Assembly: GCA_015057755.1 (NCBI GenBank)
Contig: SVDR01000064.1
Span: 1 to 12,144, forward strand
From: Lachnoclostridium sp.
Lineage (GTDB): Bacteria; Bacillota_A; Clostridia; Lachnospirales; Lachnospiraceae
Reading direction: 5' to 3'
Length of the DNA stretch: 12,144 bases
The translations under genes were made by a program, and so were the position numbers. Of the stretch, positions 1-6,943 are shown piece after piece. How positions within the stretch are numbered: the first letter of the stretch is position 1; every line of letters begins with the position of its first letter. The notes under the pieces are model-generated. The model did not search any database and was not told the origin of the DNA. It saw nothing but the letters and a program-made list of their open reading frames with translations.

Positions 1-289
1 TCTTAACCTGTGTATAAAGCTGTCTGTGGCCGTTTTTCTTATGATAGCCAGTTTTGCGTTTATACTTGTAAACGATAACTTTTTTGCCCTTGCCAACTTT
101 TTCTACTGTTGCGGATACTGTAGCACCAGCTACTGTCGGGCATCCGATTGTAAGCTCGCCGTTGTTTACGCACAGAACCTGATCAAAAGTTACTACAGAA
201 CCTACTTCTGCTTCGATCTTCTCGATCTTGATGCTGTCGCCTTCAGCTACTCTATACTGCTTACCACCTGTTGCAATAATCGCGTACAT
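1..289 (-). CDS. rplU: 50S ribosomal protein L21, C-terminus cut by window edge
   Basis: Structural protein of the large ribosomal subunit that binds 23S rRNA. Translating the minus strand from the ATG at 289 gives 96 codons beginning [18 protein letters not shown] and running to the window edge in [18 protein letters not shown]. Both ends are hallmarks of bacterial L21 (the GGKQYRV start and the basic KRKxGYxKxxGHRQ tail). L21 is usually about 102 residues, so only some 6 residues and the stop are missing. A GGAGGTG ribosome binding site at 294-300 sits 4 bases before the start. A strong promoter and a leader lie upstream. In Clostridia rplU normally heads an rplU-prp-rpmA cluster, which would continue outside the window. 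Confidence 0.97.
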   Translation of the reverse strand, partial: MYAIIATGGKQYRVAEGDSIKIEKIEAEVGSVVTFDQVLCVNNGELTIGCPTVAGATVSATVEKVGKGKKVIVYKYKRKTGYHKKNGHRQLYTQVK

Positions 290-371
290 ATTGCACCTCC
301 TATTATCTTTACTCGCCAGCTGCGGTGGTTTCTGTCTGAAACACTTGCTAACCTCACTGTGCGGCACATAC
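290..371 (-). ncRNA. Putative L21 leader (5' UTR of rplU)
   Basis: About 80 bases lie between the predicted transcription start near 371 and the rplU start codon. The transcript contains GTGTTTC and GAAACCAC, which pair as a 7-bp stem with one bulged C around an AGACA loop. GCCG near the 5' end can pair with TGGC downstream to close an outer helix. This length, position and fold fit the L21 leader family, the proposed autoregulatory attenuator upstream of rplU in Firmicutes. Assignment to that family is inferred from context and hand folding, not from a covariance-model match. Confidence 0.6.
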
Positions 372-377
372 CCATGT

Positions 378-406
378 ATCATAGCACTTCTTTTTCTTTA
401 TGTCAA
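378..406 (-). promoter_or_regulatory. SigmaA promoter of rplU
   Basis: The minus strand has TTGACA (406-401), a 17-base spacer and TATGAT (383-378), with TGC directly before the -10 forming an extended -10. This is near consensus, as expected for a ribosomal protein gene. The predicted start is near 371, giving a leader of about 80 bases. Confidence 0.88.
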
Positions 407-486
407 TCATTTTTTTGTAATTTTTTCAAGTAAAATCATTGATTTTGCGATGTATTTTTATCTTATAACTAGATATGGTACATGGA

Positions 487-1155
487 TCAGATGTAATCAA
501 AAACCTTCATTGGATTTTCAAGCTGCTGGTATTCATCCATTGGTTTGATCCTGTGCAAGGTGCCCTCTTTCAAATACCAGACTGCCTGTAATGGTTTCAT
601 TCCTAAAGCACCGGATGCCTGCAGTTCCTGACTGCCGCCATCGCCAACGAAAATGCACTCTTCGGCTGTCACGTTCAATTCCTTCATGCAGCGGATAAAG
701 ATTTCTGGATCCGGTTTCTTAATTCCTTGTTCATAAGAGAGATATACGGCATCAAAATATGGAAATAAGACACTCTTCCGGATTACGGCCGCTTCTTCAG
801 AAAAGCAGTTGCTGATCAGCCCGATTTTGATCCCTTGTTCTTTTAACTTGGTAAGCATCGGAAGAATCTCGCAGTGGAGATGTTGGAAACAATCCTCTTT
901 AACAGCAATTCGCTTTACAACCATTTTGTTTAAGAGTTCTTCTGAATAACGATTTGTCTTTTTTAAAATATCTGTGATTGCATCTTCAAAAGACAATTGT
1001 CCGATGGTGCGTTCCGTGTCTGTCGGCATCCAGAGTGCCTGGAAATCTTCAACTGCAATCCCTGCATCTGCCGCCATGTGCATACTAAAATACAGAGGGC
1101 TGTCATAATGAGTGATCAGCGTCTCGTACATATCAAAAATAATTGCTTTTATCAT
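487..1155 (-). CDS. HAD-superfamily hydrolase (subfamily IA)
   Basis: 222-residue cytoplasmic phosphohydrolase-like protein. Motif I is FDMYETL (7-13) with the nucleophile Asp8; the usual second Asp is Tyr10, as in some haloacid-dehalogenase-like HADs. Motif II is LISNC (Ser115), motif III is the Lys in KKPDPEIF (146-153), and motif IV is FVGDGG (169-174). The helical cap between motifs I and II, about residues 18-90, fits subfamily IA. The start is supported by GGAGG 5 bases upstream, and the gene begins only 9 bases after the acetyltransferase stop, so it is probably the last gene of the same transcript. The replaced second Asp leaves open a phosphatase or another hydrolytic chemistry; the substrate cannot be read from the sequence. 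No convincing terminator follows before the rplU promoter. Confidence 0.92.
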   Translation of the reverse strand: MIKAIIFDMYETLITHYDSPLYFSMHMAADAGIAVEDFQALWMPTDTERTIGQLSFEDAITDILKKTNRYSEELLNKMVVKRIAVKEDCFQHLHCEILPMLTKLKEQGIKIGLISNCFSEEAAVIRKSVLFPYFDAVYLSYEQGIKKPDPEIFIRCMKELNVTAEECIFVGDGGSQELQASGALGMKPLQAVWYLKEGTLHRIKPMDEYQQLENPMKVFDYI

Positions 1156-1164
1156 AGAACCTCC

Positions 1165-1605
1165 TTATGACAGTTCTAATCGCATTTCCATATGGGGGAT
1201 TCCGTCCTCCAGATACTCTTCCGATGTGATTCGAAATCCTTCTTTTGCATAAAAACCGGTTGCATAACTCTGGGCTCCGATAAAGATCTGTTTTGGATTC
1301 ATTTTCTCACGAATCTGTTTCAGGGCTTCATGTAGCAGTTTTCTGCCAAGTCCGGTACCGCGCGCGATGGTAAGGACACGTCCGACATGGACAGTGCCCG
1401 GTTCATCAGATTTATGGAACGCTCTTAAATATGCAAGAATCTTTCCATCTTCTTCATAAAAAACATGAAGACTGCGGTAATCGTTATCGTCCAAATCCTG
1501 ATAAATACAGTTTTGTTCAACAACAAAAACTTCTGCTCTGGCTTTTAAAATCTCATATAACTCTTTTGTCGTCAATTCATCAAAATATTTAACTACTAAT
1601 TTCAT
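1165..1605 (-). CDS. GNAT N-acetyltransferase, ElaA family
   Basis: 146-residue acetyl-CoA-dependent acetyltransferase. The N-terminal pattern LYEILKARAEVFVVEQNC (about 16-33) followed by YQDLDDND closely resembles the ElaA signature. The acetyl-CoA pyrophosphate loop is ARGTGLGRKLL (81-91), preceded by the beta-4 strand HVGRVLTI. The C-terminal GFYAKEGF (117-124) is typical of the GNAT beta-5/alpha-4 region. The length matches ElaA (about 150). A weak AAGGA site precedes the ATG by 7 bases. It lies 31 bases after the small-protein gene and 9 before the HAD gene, consistent with one operon. The acetyl acceptor of ElaA proteins is not established, so only the reaction class is given. Confidence 0.92.
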   Translation of the reverse strand: MKLVVKYFDELTTKELYEILKARAEVFVVEQNCIYQDLDDNDYRSLHVFYEEDGKILAYLRAFHKSDEPGTVHVGRVLTIARGTGLGRKLLHEALKQIREKMNPKQIFIGAQSYATGFYAKEGFRITSEEYLEDGIPHMEMRLELS

Positions 1606-1636
1606 AATATATCCTTACTTACTATCTATTGTACAT

Positions 1637-1855
1637 TTAGTATTCGATCGATATTTCAGATTCTTTCAGATCATATAGCTCCAGAAACTCGTCCATGTCT
1701 GAATTGGTAGAAATCAACATAACTTCACTGAATTTACCGGTACGGATATTTTTAAATCCGGCAACCTGCTCTCCGGTGCAGATACTTGCACGAATGACCG
1801 GTCTTAAGTTTTCACGGTCGAACGTACGCTTCGTTTTTTTCTTTTTCCAAAACAT
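1637..1855 (-). CDS. Conserved small cytoplasmic protein, function unknown (72 aa)
   Basis: 72 residues. A strongly basic start (FWKKKKTKR, 2-10) leads into a compact alpha/beta-looking segment containing PVIRASICTGEQVAGF (19-34), then IRTGKFSEVMLI (37-48) and an acidic tail ending ISIEY. There is no signal peptide and no membrane segment. I recall similar small proteins in Lachnospiraceae genomes, sometimes labelled aspartate dehydrogenase, but at 72 residues with no nucleotide-binding fold that label would not be credible. The start is backed by AGGAGG 9 bases upstream and the gene begins 16 bases after the MATE stop, so it is co-transcribed. The single Cys26 in the SICTGEQ loop and the preserved reading frame support a real gene. 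I assign no function. Confidence 0.8.
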   Translation of the reverse strand: MFWKKKKTKRTFDRENLRPVIRASICTGEQVAGFKNIRTGKFSEVMLISTNSDMDEFLELYDLKESEISIEY

Positions 1856-1871
1856 ATCCGTTCCTCCTGAC

Positions 1872-3266
1872 TTATTCCTTCACAATATTCTGCACCCAGA
1901 TTCCGCTTCTTACCATCAGGAATCCAATCACGACCTTTACGACTTCCGTTGCCTGAACGCAAAAGAAAACAGATGTAATCGGCAAATTGGAATGATGTGC
2001 GGTAAAATATGCCACAGGAACCATAACTGTCCAAACATAAACACTGTCAAAAATGAATGTAATGACAGTCTTACCTCCGGAACGTAATGTAAAATAGGTT
2101 GCATGGCAGAAGGCACAGAACGGCATAAACAGCGCTGCAATACGGATGAACTGAGTTGCAAGTGCACGGATTTCCGGTTCTGTATTATAAAGAGCTGGGA
2201 ACAGACTTCCAAAGGCAATCATGAAACATGCGATTACTGCACAGGCGGAAACACAGAAGAAAATCATCTTGTTGTCTGCATCTTTTGCTTCTTCAAGCTT
2301 ACCAGCGCCGAGGAGCTGTCCGACAACGATTGCGATACTTGCGCCTATCTGCATATATACAATATTGAATAGGTTTGTGATCGTAGACGAAATATTCTGG
2401 GCGGCCACAACTTCCAGGCCACGAACAGCATAACACTGAACAAGAGTTGTGGTACCACAAGCCCAAAGAACCTCGTTAAGCATCAATGGTGTGCCTTTAA
2501 TAAAAATATCTTTGAATACCTTTTTCGGCATTCCAAAGCCCTTGTATGCGCCCACAATATAAGGATTTTCCGCTTTATGCGTATGCGTCCAGACGAGGAT
2601 GATCGCACATTCTACAAAACGGGCCGCTACAGTCGCCAGTGCTGCACCTCGTACTCCAAGCTCCGGGAAGAATCCAATACCAAAGATCAAGCTATAATCA
2701 AGTACCAGATTTACCGCTACGGCTACTGCACCGGAGATCATTGGAATTACCGTCTTTCCTGTTTCACGGATGGAGTTGATATAAATCTGTGAAATTGCAA
2801 AAGCAGGGAGCCCAAAGATCATGATCGCAAGGTATTGCTTGCCATATTCCAGTGTTTTGGCAATGTCTCCCACGTTTCCCGTATCGTTTAAGTACAGACT
2901 GATCAGTGTAGTATCCCAACTGGTAAACAGATATAATGCCAATGCAATGATCAAAATTCCAGAGTATAATTTATAACGGAATGCGTACTTTTGCCCTTCA
3001 TAATCTCCTTTTCCATAATACTGGGTACCGAAAATTCCCGCTCCAGAAACTGCTCCGAAAATACAAAGGTTGAATACGAAGATCAGCTGATTGACAATGG
3101 CTACACCGGTCATCTGCTCCGTGCCGATCTGACCGACCATGATATTGTCCAAAAAGTTTACAAAACTGGTGATCGCATTCTGGACGATCATCGGAATAAC
3201 GATATAGATGACCTTGCGATAGAAGTTTCTGTCACCAATAAATTTTCTTTTGAATGTGGACCACAT
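1872..3266 (-). CDS. MATE family multidrug/cation efflux transporter
   Basis: 464-residue integral membrane protein, the usual MATE length (about 440-480), with about 12 hydrophobic helices in two similar halves. The N-terminal half has IPMIVQNAITSFVNFLDNIMVGQIG (24-48), the classic first MATE helix and loop. Repeat-related motifs are RETGKTVIPM (167-176) in the first half and LRSGGKTVITFIFD (394-407) in the second. These antiporters export organic cations, drugs or metabolites using a Na+ or H+ gradient; substrate and coupling ion are not readable here. Start ATG has AGGAGG 9 bases upstream. It follows the deacylase gene by 37 bases with no terminator, so the consensus promoter at 3856-3884 probably serves both. 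I see no sequence link to the nitrogenase-like operon. Confidence 0.95.
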   Translation of the reverse strand: MWSTFKRKFIGDRNFYRKVIYIVIPMIVQNAITSFVNFLDNIMVGQIGTEQMTGVAIVNQLIFVFNLCIFGAVSGAGIFGTQYYGKGDYEGQKYAFRYKLYSGILIIALALYLFTSWDTTLISLYLNDTGNVGDIAKTLEYGKQYLAIMIFGLPAFAISQIYINSIRETGKTVIPMISGAVAVAVNLVLDYSLIFGIGFFPELGVRGAALATVAARFVECAIILVWTHTHKAENPYIVGAYKGFGMPKKVFKDIFIKGTPLMLNEVLWACGTTTLVQCYAVRGLEVVAAQNISSTITNLFNIVYMQIGASIAIVVGQLLGAGKLEEAKDADNKMIFFCVSACAVIACFMIAFGSLFPALYNTEPEIRALATQFIRIAALFMPFCAFCHATYFTLRSGGKTVITFIFDSVYVWTVMVPVAYFTAHHSNLPITSVFFCVQATEVVKVVIGFLMVRSGIWVQNIVKE

Positions 3267-3303
3267 ATATATGTCCTCCTGCCTCTTGGTTTATAGAAGA
3301 AAA

Positions 3304-3810
3304 TCAACATTCAGAGCTTGCTGCATCTGCAAAGGAAAGATACTGCGCTCGGTTGCCATGTTCAAGAATCAGTTGCATCAGATCATCACAATTCAGATAT
3401 ATGGTTGCAGTGTTTTCATTGGGATGAATGGAAATCCGGCGTCCCACATAGTATGCGTCAATATATACCTGAACAAAACGTTCATCATCGTTCATAGTAC
3501 CCAGCGGTGTCACAGAGCCGCGAATTAGTTTCATATATTTGTCCAAATCCTCTTCTGATGCAAACTGAAGCTTTCTGGAACCGATCATCGCCTGCAATTC
3601 TTTGATATTGACGGTCCGATCATCTTTTAAAGTAAATAAATAATAATTACGCTTTTTATCGTCACGCAAAAACAGATTTTTGGCCCCACATTCCGGATCC
3701 GGAAGGTTCAAAGCATTGGCTGCTTCCACAGTAAATACTGCTTCGTGTTCGTATGCTCTGAAGGGAATATTTTTCTGTTTTAAAAAATCGTATATTTCCT
3801 GCTTGTTCAT
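3304..3810 (-). CDS. YbaK/ProX-type aminoacyl-tRNA deacylase (PrdX-like)
   Basis: 168-residue trans-editing protein of the YbaK/ProRS-associated domain family, which hydrolyses mischarged tRNA (typically Ala-tRNA-Pro or Cys-tRNA-Pro). Diagnostic segments are KNLFLRD (44-50, holding the conserved substrate-binding Lys), GSVTPLG (98-104) and HPNENTATI (129-137). The length fits PrdX/ProXp-ala proteins. An in-frame upstream ATG at 3846 would add 12 residues. I reject it because the predicted transcription start is near 3849, leaving no room for a ribosome binding site, whereas the ATG at 3810 has AGAGGAA 8 bases upstream. It is the first gene after the consensus promoter at 3856-3884, and MATE follows 37 bases on. 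The exact tRNA/amino-acid specificity is not determined. Confidence 0.93.
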   Translation of the reverse strand: MNKQEIYDFLKQKNIPFRAYEHEAVFTVEAANALNLPDPECGAKNLFLRDDKKRNYYLFTLKDDRTVNIKELQAMIGSRKLQFASEEDLDKYMKLIRGSVTPLGTMNDDERFVQVYIDAYYVGRRISIHPNENTATIYLNCDDLMQLILEHGNRAQYLSFADAASSEC

Positions 3811-3818
3811 CTGCAATT

Positions 3819-3824
3819 CCTCTT
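3819..3824 (-). promoter_or_regulatory. Ribosome binding site that fixes the deacylase start
   Basis: GAGG at 3822-3819, within AAAGAGGAA on the minus strand, lies 8 bases upstream of the ATG at 3810. No comparable site precedes the alternative ATG at 3846. Confidence 0.75.
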
Positions 3825-3855
3825 TAGAAATGATATATTTTTTCATGTTTCATTT

Positions 3856-3884
3856 ATTATAGATGGTTTCCTCATGAGTGTCAA
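3856..3884 (-). promoter_or_regulatory. Perfect-consensus sigmaA promoter for the deacylase-MATE unit
   Basis: The minus strand reads TTGACA (3884-3879), exactly 17 bases, then TATAAT (3861-3856): an exact match to the housekeeping consensus. The spacer contains the 8-bp palindrome CTCATGAG (3871-3878), and TGTCA...TGACA half-sites flank the -35 (3879-3895). A repressor could bind there, but neither element is long enough to claim. It is located between the terminator of the upstream ABC operon and the deacylase gene. Confidence 0.92.
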
Positions 3885-3897
3885 TGTCGATGACAGG

Positions 3898-3925
3898 AAG
3901 AAAAAGCCGGGAAAAATCCCGGCTT
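3898..3925 (-). terminator. Intrinsic terminator of the nitrogenase-like/ABC operon
   Basis: Directly after the ATPase stop codon, AAGCCGGG (3925-3918) pairs with CCCGGCTT (3911-3904). An extra A-T pair closes a TTTT loop, giving a 9-bp GC-rich stem followed by TTTTTCTT. It works only in the minus direction because the other side lacks a U-tract. Confidence 0.95.
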
Positions 3926-4711
3926 CTACACCAAATACAACGGAACCACACTTCGGTATTCCGCACCACAATAATCAAATTGATTGATATGAACCTGAAC
4001 AGAAAATGCCCGTTTCATGTTCTCTTCATTGATCACCTCTTCTGCATTTCCAAAGATATTTCGTCCTTCTCGGTTCAGGATCAATGCTTTGTCGGAGATT
4101 TTCAGCGCATGTTCCGGATAATGTGTATTCACGATTGCAGAAATTCCACGCTTCTTTGAAAGTTTTCGTATGGTTTCCAAAATGATAAGCTGGTTGCGAA
4201 AATCCAGATTAGATTCCGGTTCATCTAAGACCAGTACCTTTGGATTGATCGTCAGTGCACGGGCAATTAACACCATCTGAAGCTCGCCACCACTCATTTC
4301 CGTACAAAGTTTGTCTTTTAGATGTAAAATCCCCATATCTTCCATTGCCTGTAACGCTGCTGCCTTGTCCTCTGCTTTTGGCTGTGAAAAAGTGCCGAGA
4401 TGGGCACTTCGTCCGAGGGTCACCATGTCGATGGCCGAAAAACCAAATGCAGAGCCTTTTGCCTGAGGCACATAAGCAATTTTCTGCCAGAATTCTTTCG
4501 GTTTTATATTCCGGATGTTTTCACCGTTTAAGAGGGATTCGCCCTCTTTCCATTTCAAAAGCCCCATCATGCATTTTAATAGTGTTGTTTTTCCTACACC
4601 GTTTGGCCCCAGAATCGACATGACTTCTCCATCATGGACCGAAAAATTAATATCATTCAATATCAAGGAATCTTTATATCCAAACGTTCCATGTTTCACT
4701 TCATAAATCAT
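3926..4711 (-). CDS. ABC transporter ATPase, FecE/BtuD type
   Basis: 261-residue nucleotide-binding subunit of a type II importer for iron chelates, haem or corrinoids. Walker A is GPNGVGKTT (35-43), Q-loop Gln83 (YVPQ), the signature is MSGGE (139-143, a variant of LSGGQ), Walker B is VLVLDEP (159-165) and the H-loop His is 197 (THYPEHA). The C-terminal extension after residue 205 is of the length usual for the family. The ATG at 4711 overlaps the permease stop as ATGA and lies 9 bases from GGAGG; an ATG two codons earlier (4717) would be only 3 bases from that site, so 4711 is preferred. It is the last gene of the operon and ends directly at a strong terminator. It energises the permease encoded just upstream. 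Confidence 0.96.
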   Translation of the reverse strand: MIYEVKHGTFGYKDSLILNDINFSVHDGEVMSILGPNGVGKTTLLKCMMGLLKWKEGESLLNGENIRNIKPKEFWQKIAYVPQAKGSAFGFSAIDMVTLGRSAHLGTFSQPKAEDKAAALQAMEDMGILHLKDKLCTEMSGGELQMVLIARALTINPKVLVLDEPESNLDFRNQLIILETIRKLSKKRGISAIVNTHYPEHALKISDKALILNREGRNIFGNAEEVINEENMKRAFSVQVHINQFDYCGAEYRSVVPLYLV

Positions 4712-5730
4712 GACCATGCACCTCCTGTTTTTCTAAGAAGCATCACAAACACCGGAGCGCCAATGATCGCTGTTAATATAGAAATCGGAATTTCTGCTGC
4801 GGTCGCACTTCGTGCAAAGGTGTCCATGACAATCATAAACAATGCTCCCAGGGAAATACTGATCGGAACCACTGCGTTGTTGTTATTTCCGCCGATCATT
4901 CGTGAAATGTGTGGGATCAGAAGACCTACCCAACCTACAGATCCACACATAGAAACACTGGATGCGGTGATCATAGAGGAAGCAATAATGAAGATGATCC
5001 GCATGATTTTTATGTTCATTCCCAGAGAGCTTGCCTCATCTTCATTGAGCGACAGAATATTCAGTCTCCACCTTAACAGGAAAATAATGATAATCCCTGC
5101 AAAAATAAATGGAAGTCCCAGCTTTAAGTTGTCGTAATTGGCTCTGGACATACTTCCCATCAGCCAGTAGGTGATGACCGGAAGTTCCTCCTCTGGGTCT
5201 GCGATATATTTCATAAGGGAAACCAAAGCCTCAAACACAGCAGAAATCACCATACCGGAAAGTACGATCATGATAATGCTGCTCTTTCCATTTCTGCGGC
5301 TGATATTATAGGTGATAAAGCATGCCAGCAATCCAAACACCAGAGCAAAAAACTGTATGGAGATCAGATTCGCTCCGAACAGCATCGCTAAAACGGCTCC
5401 AAAGGCTGCACCACTTCCGACACCGAGGGTATCGGGAGTTGCAAGTGGATTCGAAAAGAGTCCCTGAAATGCAGTACCTGCACAGGAAAGACCGGAACCC
5501 ACCGCTGCAGCAAGGAGGATTCTTGGCAATCGAATATTATAAATCGTAGAATAAGCGAAATTTGCTACTTCTTTTCCTGTAAAAGGAGAAAGCAGAACTT
5601 CAATGGTTTCTTTTGTGGTCATGGAGTATCTTCCAATACCAAGGCAGATCAAAGCTGCTGCTATCGGAAGAAATGTGAGAATGACTCCAAGAGTAAACGC
5701 AGAAAGTCTTTTTTTGCCTGTTATTGTCAT
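4708..5730 (-). CDS. FecCD/BtuC-type ABC importer permease
   Basis: 340-residue membrane subunit of the siderophore/haem/cobalamin importer family (usual length 320-350, about 10 transmembrane helices). The family signature runs from IRLPRILLAAAVGSG (66-80) through the AGTAFQG and NPLATPDTLGVGSGAAFG segments (84-111). The C-terminal half carries GWVGLLIPHISRMIGG and the late EIPISILTAIIGAPVF motif. One subunit would form a homodimer, as BtuC does, since no second permease gene is present. Start ATG has AAGGAG 5 bases upstream. It begins 9 bases after the lipoprotein stop and overlaps the ATPase start, so the three transporter genes are translationally linked. Substrate cannot be read from the permease alone. 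Confidence 0.96.
   Translation of the reverse strand: MTITGKKRLSAFTLGVILTFLPIAAALICLGIGRYSMTTKETIEVLLSPFTGKEVANFAYSTIYNIRLPRILLAAAVGSGLSCAGTAFQGLFSNPLATPDTLGVGSGAAFGAVLAMLFGANLISIQFFALVFGLLACFITYNISRRNGKSSIIMIVLSGMVISAVFEALVSLMKYIADPEEELPVITYWLMGSMSRANYDNLKLGLPFIFAGIIIIFLLRWRLNILSLNEDEASSLGMNIKIMRIIFIIASSMITASSVSMCGSVGWVGLLIPHISRMIGGNNNNAVVPISISLGALFMIVMDTFARSATAAEIPISILTAIIGAPVFVMLLRKTGGAWS
4721..4725 (-). promoter_or_regulatory. Ribosome binding site inside the permease 3' end, deciding the ATPase start
   Basis: GGAGG (4725-4721) is 9 bases from the ATG at 4711 but only 3 from the ATG at 4717. With the ATGA stop/start overlap this favours translation from 4711. Confidence 0.7.
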
Positions 5731-5739
5731 ATTACTCCT

Positions 5740-6915
5740 TTATTTCAATGCAACACCAGATGCTTCTCGAGTTGGGTTGTAGATCATTTCGAGGTCCGTG
5801 TCTGTTAAATCAACATGATAGTGAGTTTTATAAAATTCTTTAATTTCATTATCCATATCAAGATCTGCAAAAGCTTCCGGCTGAATCATTTTGGCAAGCC
5901 ACTGTAAAACAAGAGGTGTATCAGAAGCCGGCGGGAACCAGCGGTACATGCCAAGTGGGAATTTATATACTTTTCCTTCTTTTACTGCTTTGACATTGCT
6001 CCAATCATAACCATCAATCGTATTATTCAGAATATCCTCTGCAAGATATGGACTGAAATTTGTGATAAAGATCATATCCGGATCCCATTCGTAGACCTGT
6101 TCCATGTTCACTTCATTGGAACTGTTTAAATCTGCTGCAACGTTGATACCGCCGGCAGAATCGATCCAATATTCACTAAAGAAGTTGGAACCAACGACCT
6201 TCATAACTCCGTTGGCATAGTTCATAATGATCATCACTCTCGGCTTCTCCTCTTCAGGAATTTCTGATGTTACAGAAATGATTTCTTCAGCCACCTGGCG
6301 TCCTTCCGCGATGATCGCATCTGCAGCTTCCTGTTCTCCGTAAATATCACCAAACAGATCAATCCATGCAGCATAGGTTTCCACACAGTCGTAATCCGCA
6401 ATTGTCGTGGAAAAACCCACAGCAGGAATCCCAGCTTTTTTATACAGTTCATACTCTTCTACATTTGTTGCACTATAATATACTACATCCGGATCCAGTT
6501 TCATTAATTCTTCAATATTAACTGCACCGTTTACAACAAAGCTGGTATCAGCTTCTGTGATATCCGGAAAAATATTTACCAGATAAGAATTTTCTGCAGC
6601 AGCCATGGAACTGGGATGCATGCCTACGATTTCCTCTGCGGATCCTCTGAACTGTACAAAGACAGACGGAAGCGGAAGGAGACCGGAAATTACAACACGG
6701 TTCAGTTCTGCCGGAAGAATCACTTCATTTCCCGCATGGTCGATGATTGTTCGCGTTTCTGCCTCTGTTTCTTCCACTGCTTTCGTCTCTTCCGCTGTTA
6801 CGGTGGAAACTGTAGTCGACATGGTTTCATTTGTTGGTGTTGCACTACATCCGCTTAATACTGCTGCTGCAACACTTATTGCAGCTGTAATTGCCACAAG
6901 AGTTTTCTTTTTCAT
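5740..6915 (-). CDS. ABC importer substrate-binding lipoprotein (iron-chelate/corrinoid type)
   Basis: 391-residue extracellular lipoprotein that captures the ligand for the FecCD-type permease. Residues 1-23 form a lipoprotein signal: basic MKKK, a hydrophobic core, then lipobox LSGC with Cys23 as the lipidated residue. Residues 24-55 are a Thr/Glu-rich linker. The binding domain (PF01497-like) starts near RTIIDHAGNEVILP (55-68); the second lobe has EYWIDSAGGINVAAD (248-262) and MYRWFPPASDTPLVLQWLAK (323-342). An in-frame TTG at 6951 would add 12 residues before MKKK, but the ATG at 6915 has GGAG 6 bases upstream and places the signal peptide at the N-terminus. It starts 28 bases after the component-1-like gene with no terminator between, which ties the transporter to the reductase. 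Confidence 0.94.
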   Translation of the reverse strand: MKKKTLVAITAAISVAAAVLSGCSATPTNETMSTTVSTVTAEETKAVEETEAETRTIIDHAGNEVILPAELNRVVISGLLPLPSVFVQFRGSAEEIVGMHPSSMAAAENSYLVNIFPDITEADTSFVVNGAVNIEELMKLDPDVVYYSATNVEEYELYKKAGIPAVGFSTTIADYDCVETYAAWIDLFGDIYGEQEAADAIIAEGRQVAEEIISVTSEIPEEEKPRVMIIMNYANGVMKVVGSNFFSEYWIDSAGGINVAADLNSSNEVNMEQVYEWDPDMIFITNFSPYLAEDILNNTIDGYDWSNVKAVKEGKVYKFPLGMYRWFPPASDTPLVLQWLAKMIQPEAFADLDMDNEIKEFYKTHYHVDLTDTDLEMIYNPTREASGVALK

Positions 6916-6943
6916 AATAATCTCCATTCTTATTCGTTCATTT

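Noticed and set aside
432..446. Perfect AAAATCA/TGATTTT inverted repeat after the HAD gene as a possible terminator.
   Set aside because: The arms are separated by one base, so only a short AT-only stem could form, and no clean U-tract follows directly. Too weak to call.
26..548. Plus-strand reading frames over rplU, its leader and the region up to the HAD gene.
   Set aside because: They run antisense to a certain ribosomal gene and its promoter, lack ribosome binding sites and resemble no protein family.
1804..2372. Several short reading frames on both strands inside the MATE gene.
   Set aside because: They are out-of-frame or antisense to a clear 464-residue membrane protein, with no domain and no ribosome binding site.
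3871..3895. CTCATGAG palindrome and TGTCA...TGACA half-sites around the deacylase promoter as an operator.
   Set aside because: Both are short, and part of the second is simply the -35 TTGACA. Not distinguishable from chance without comparison to homologous promoters.
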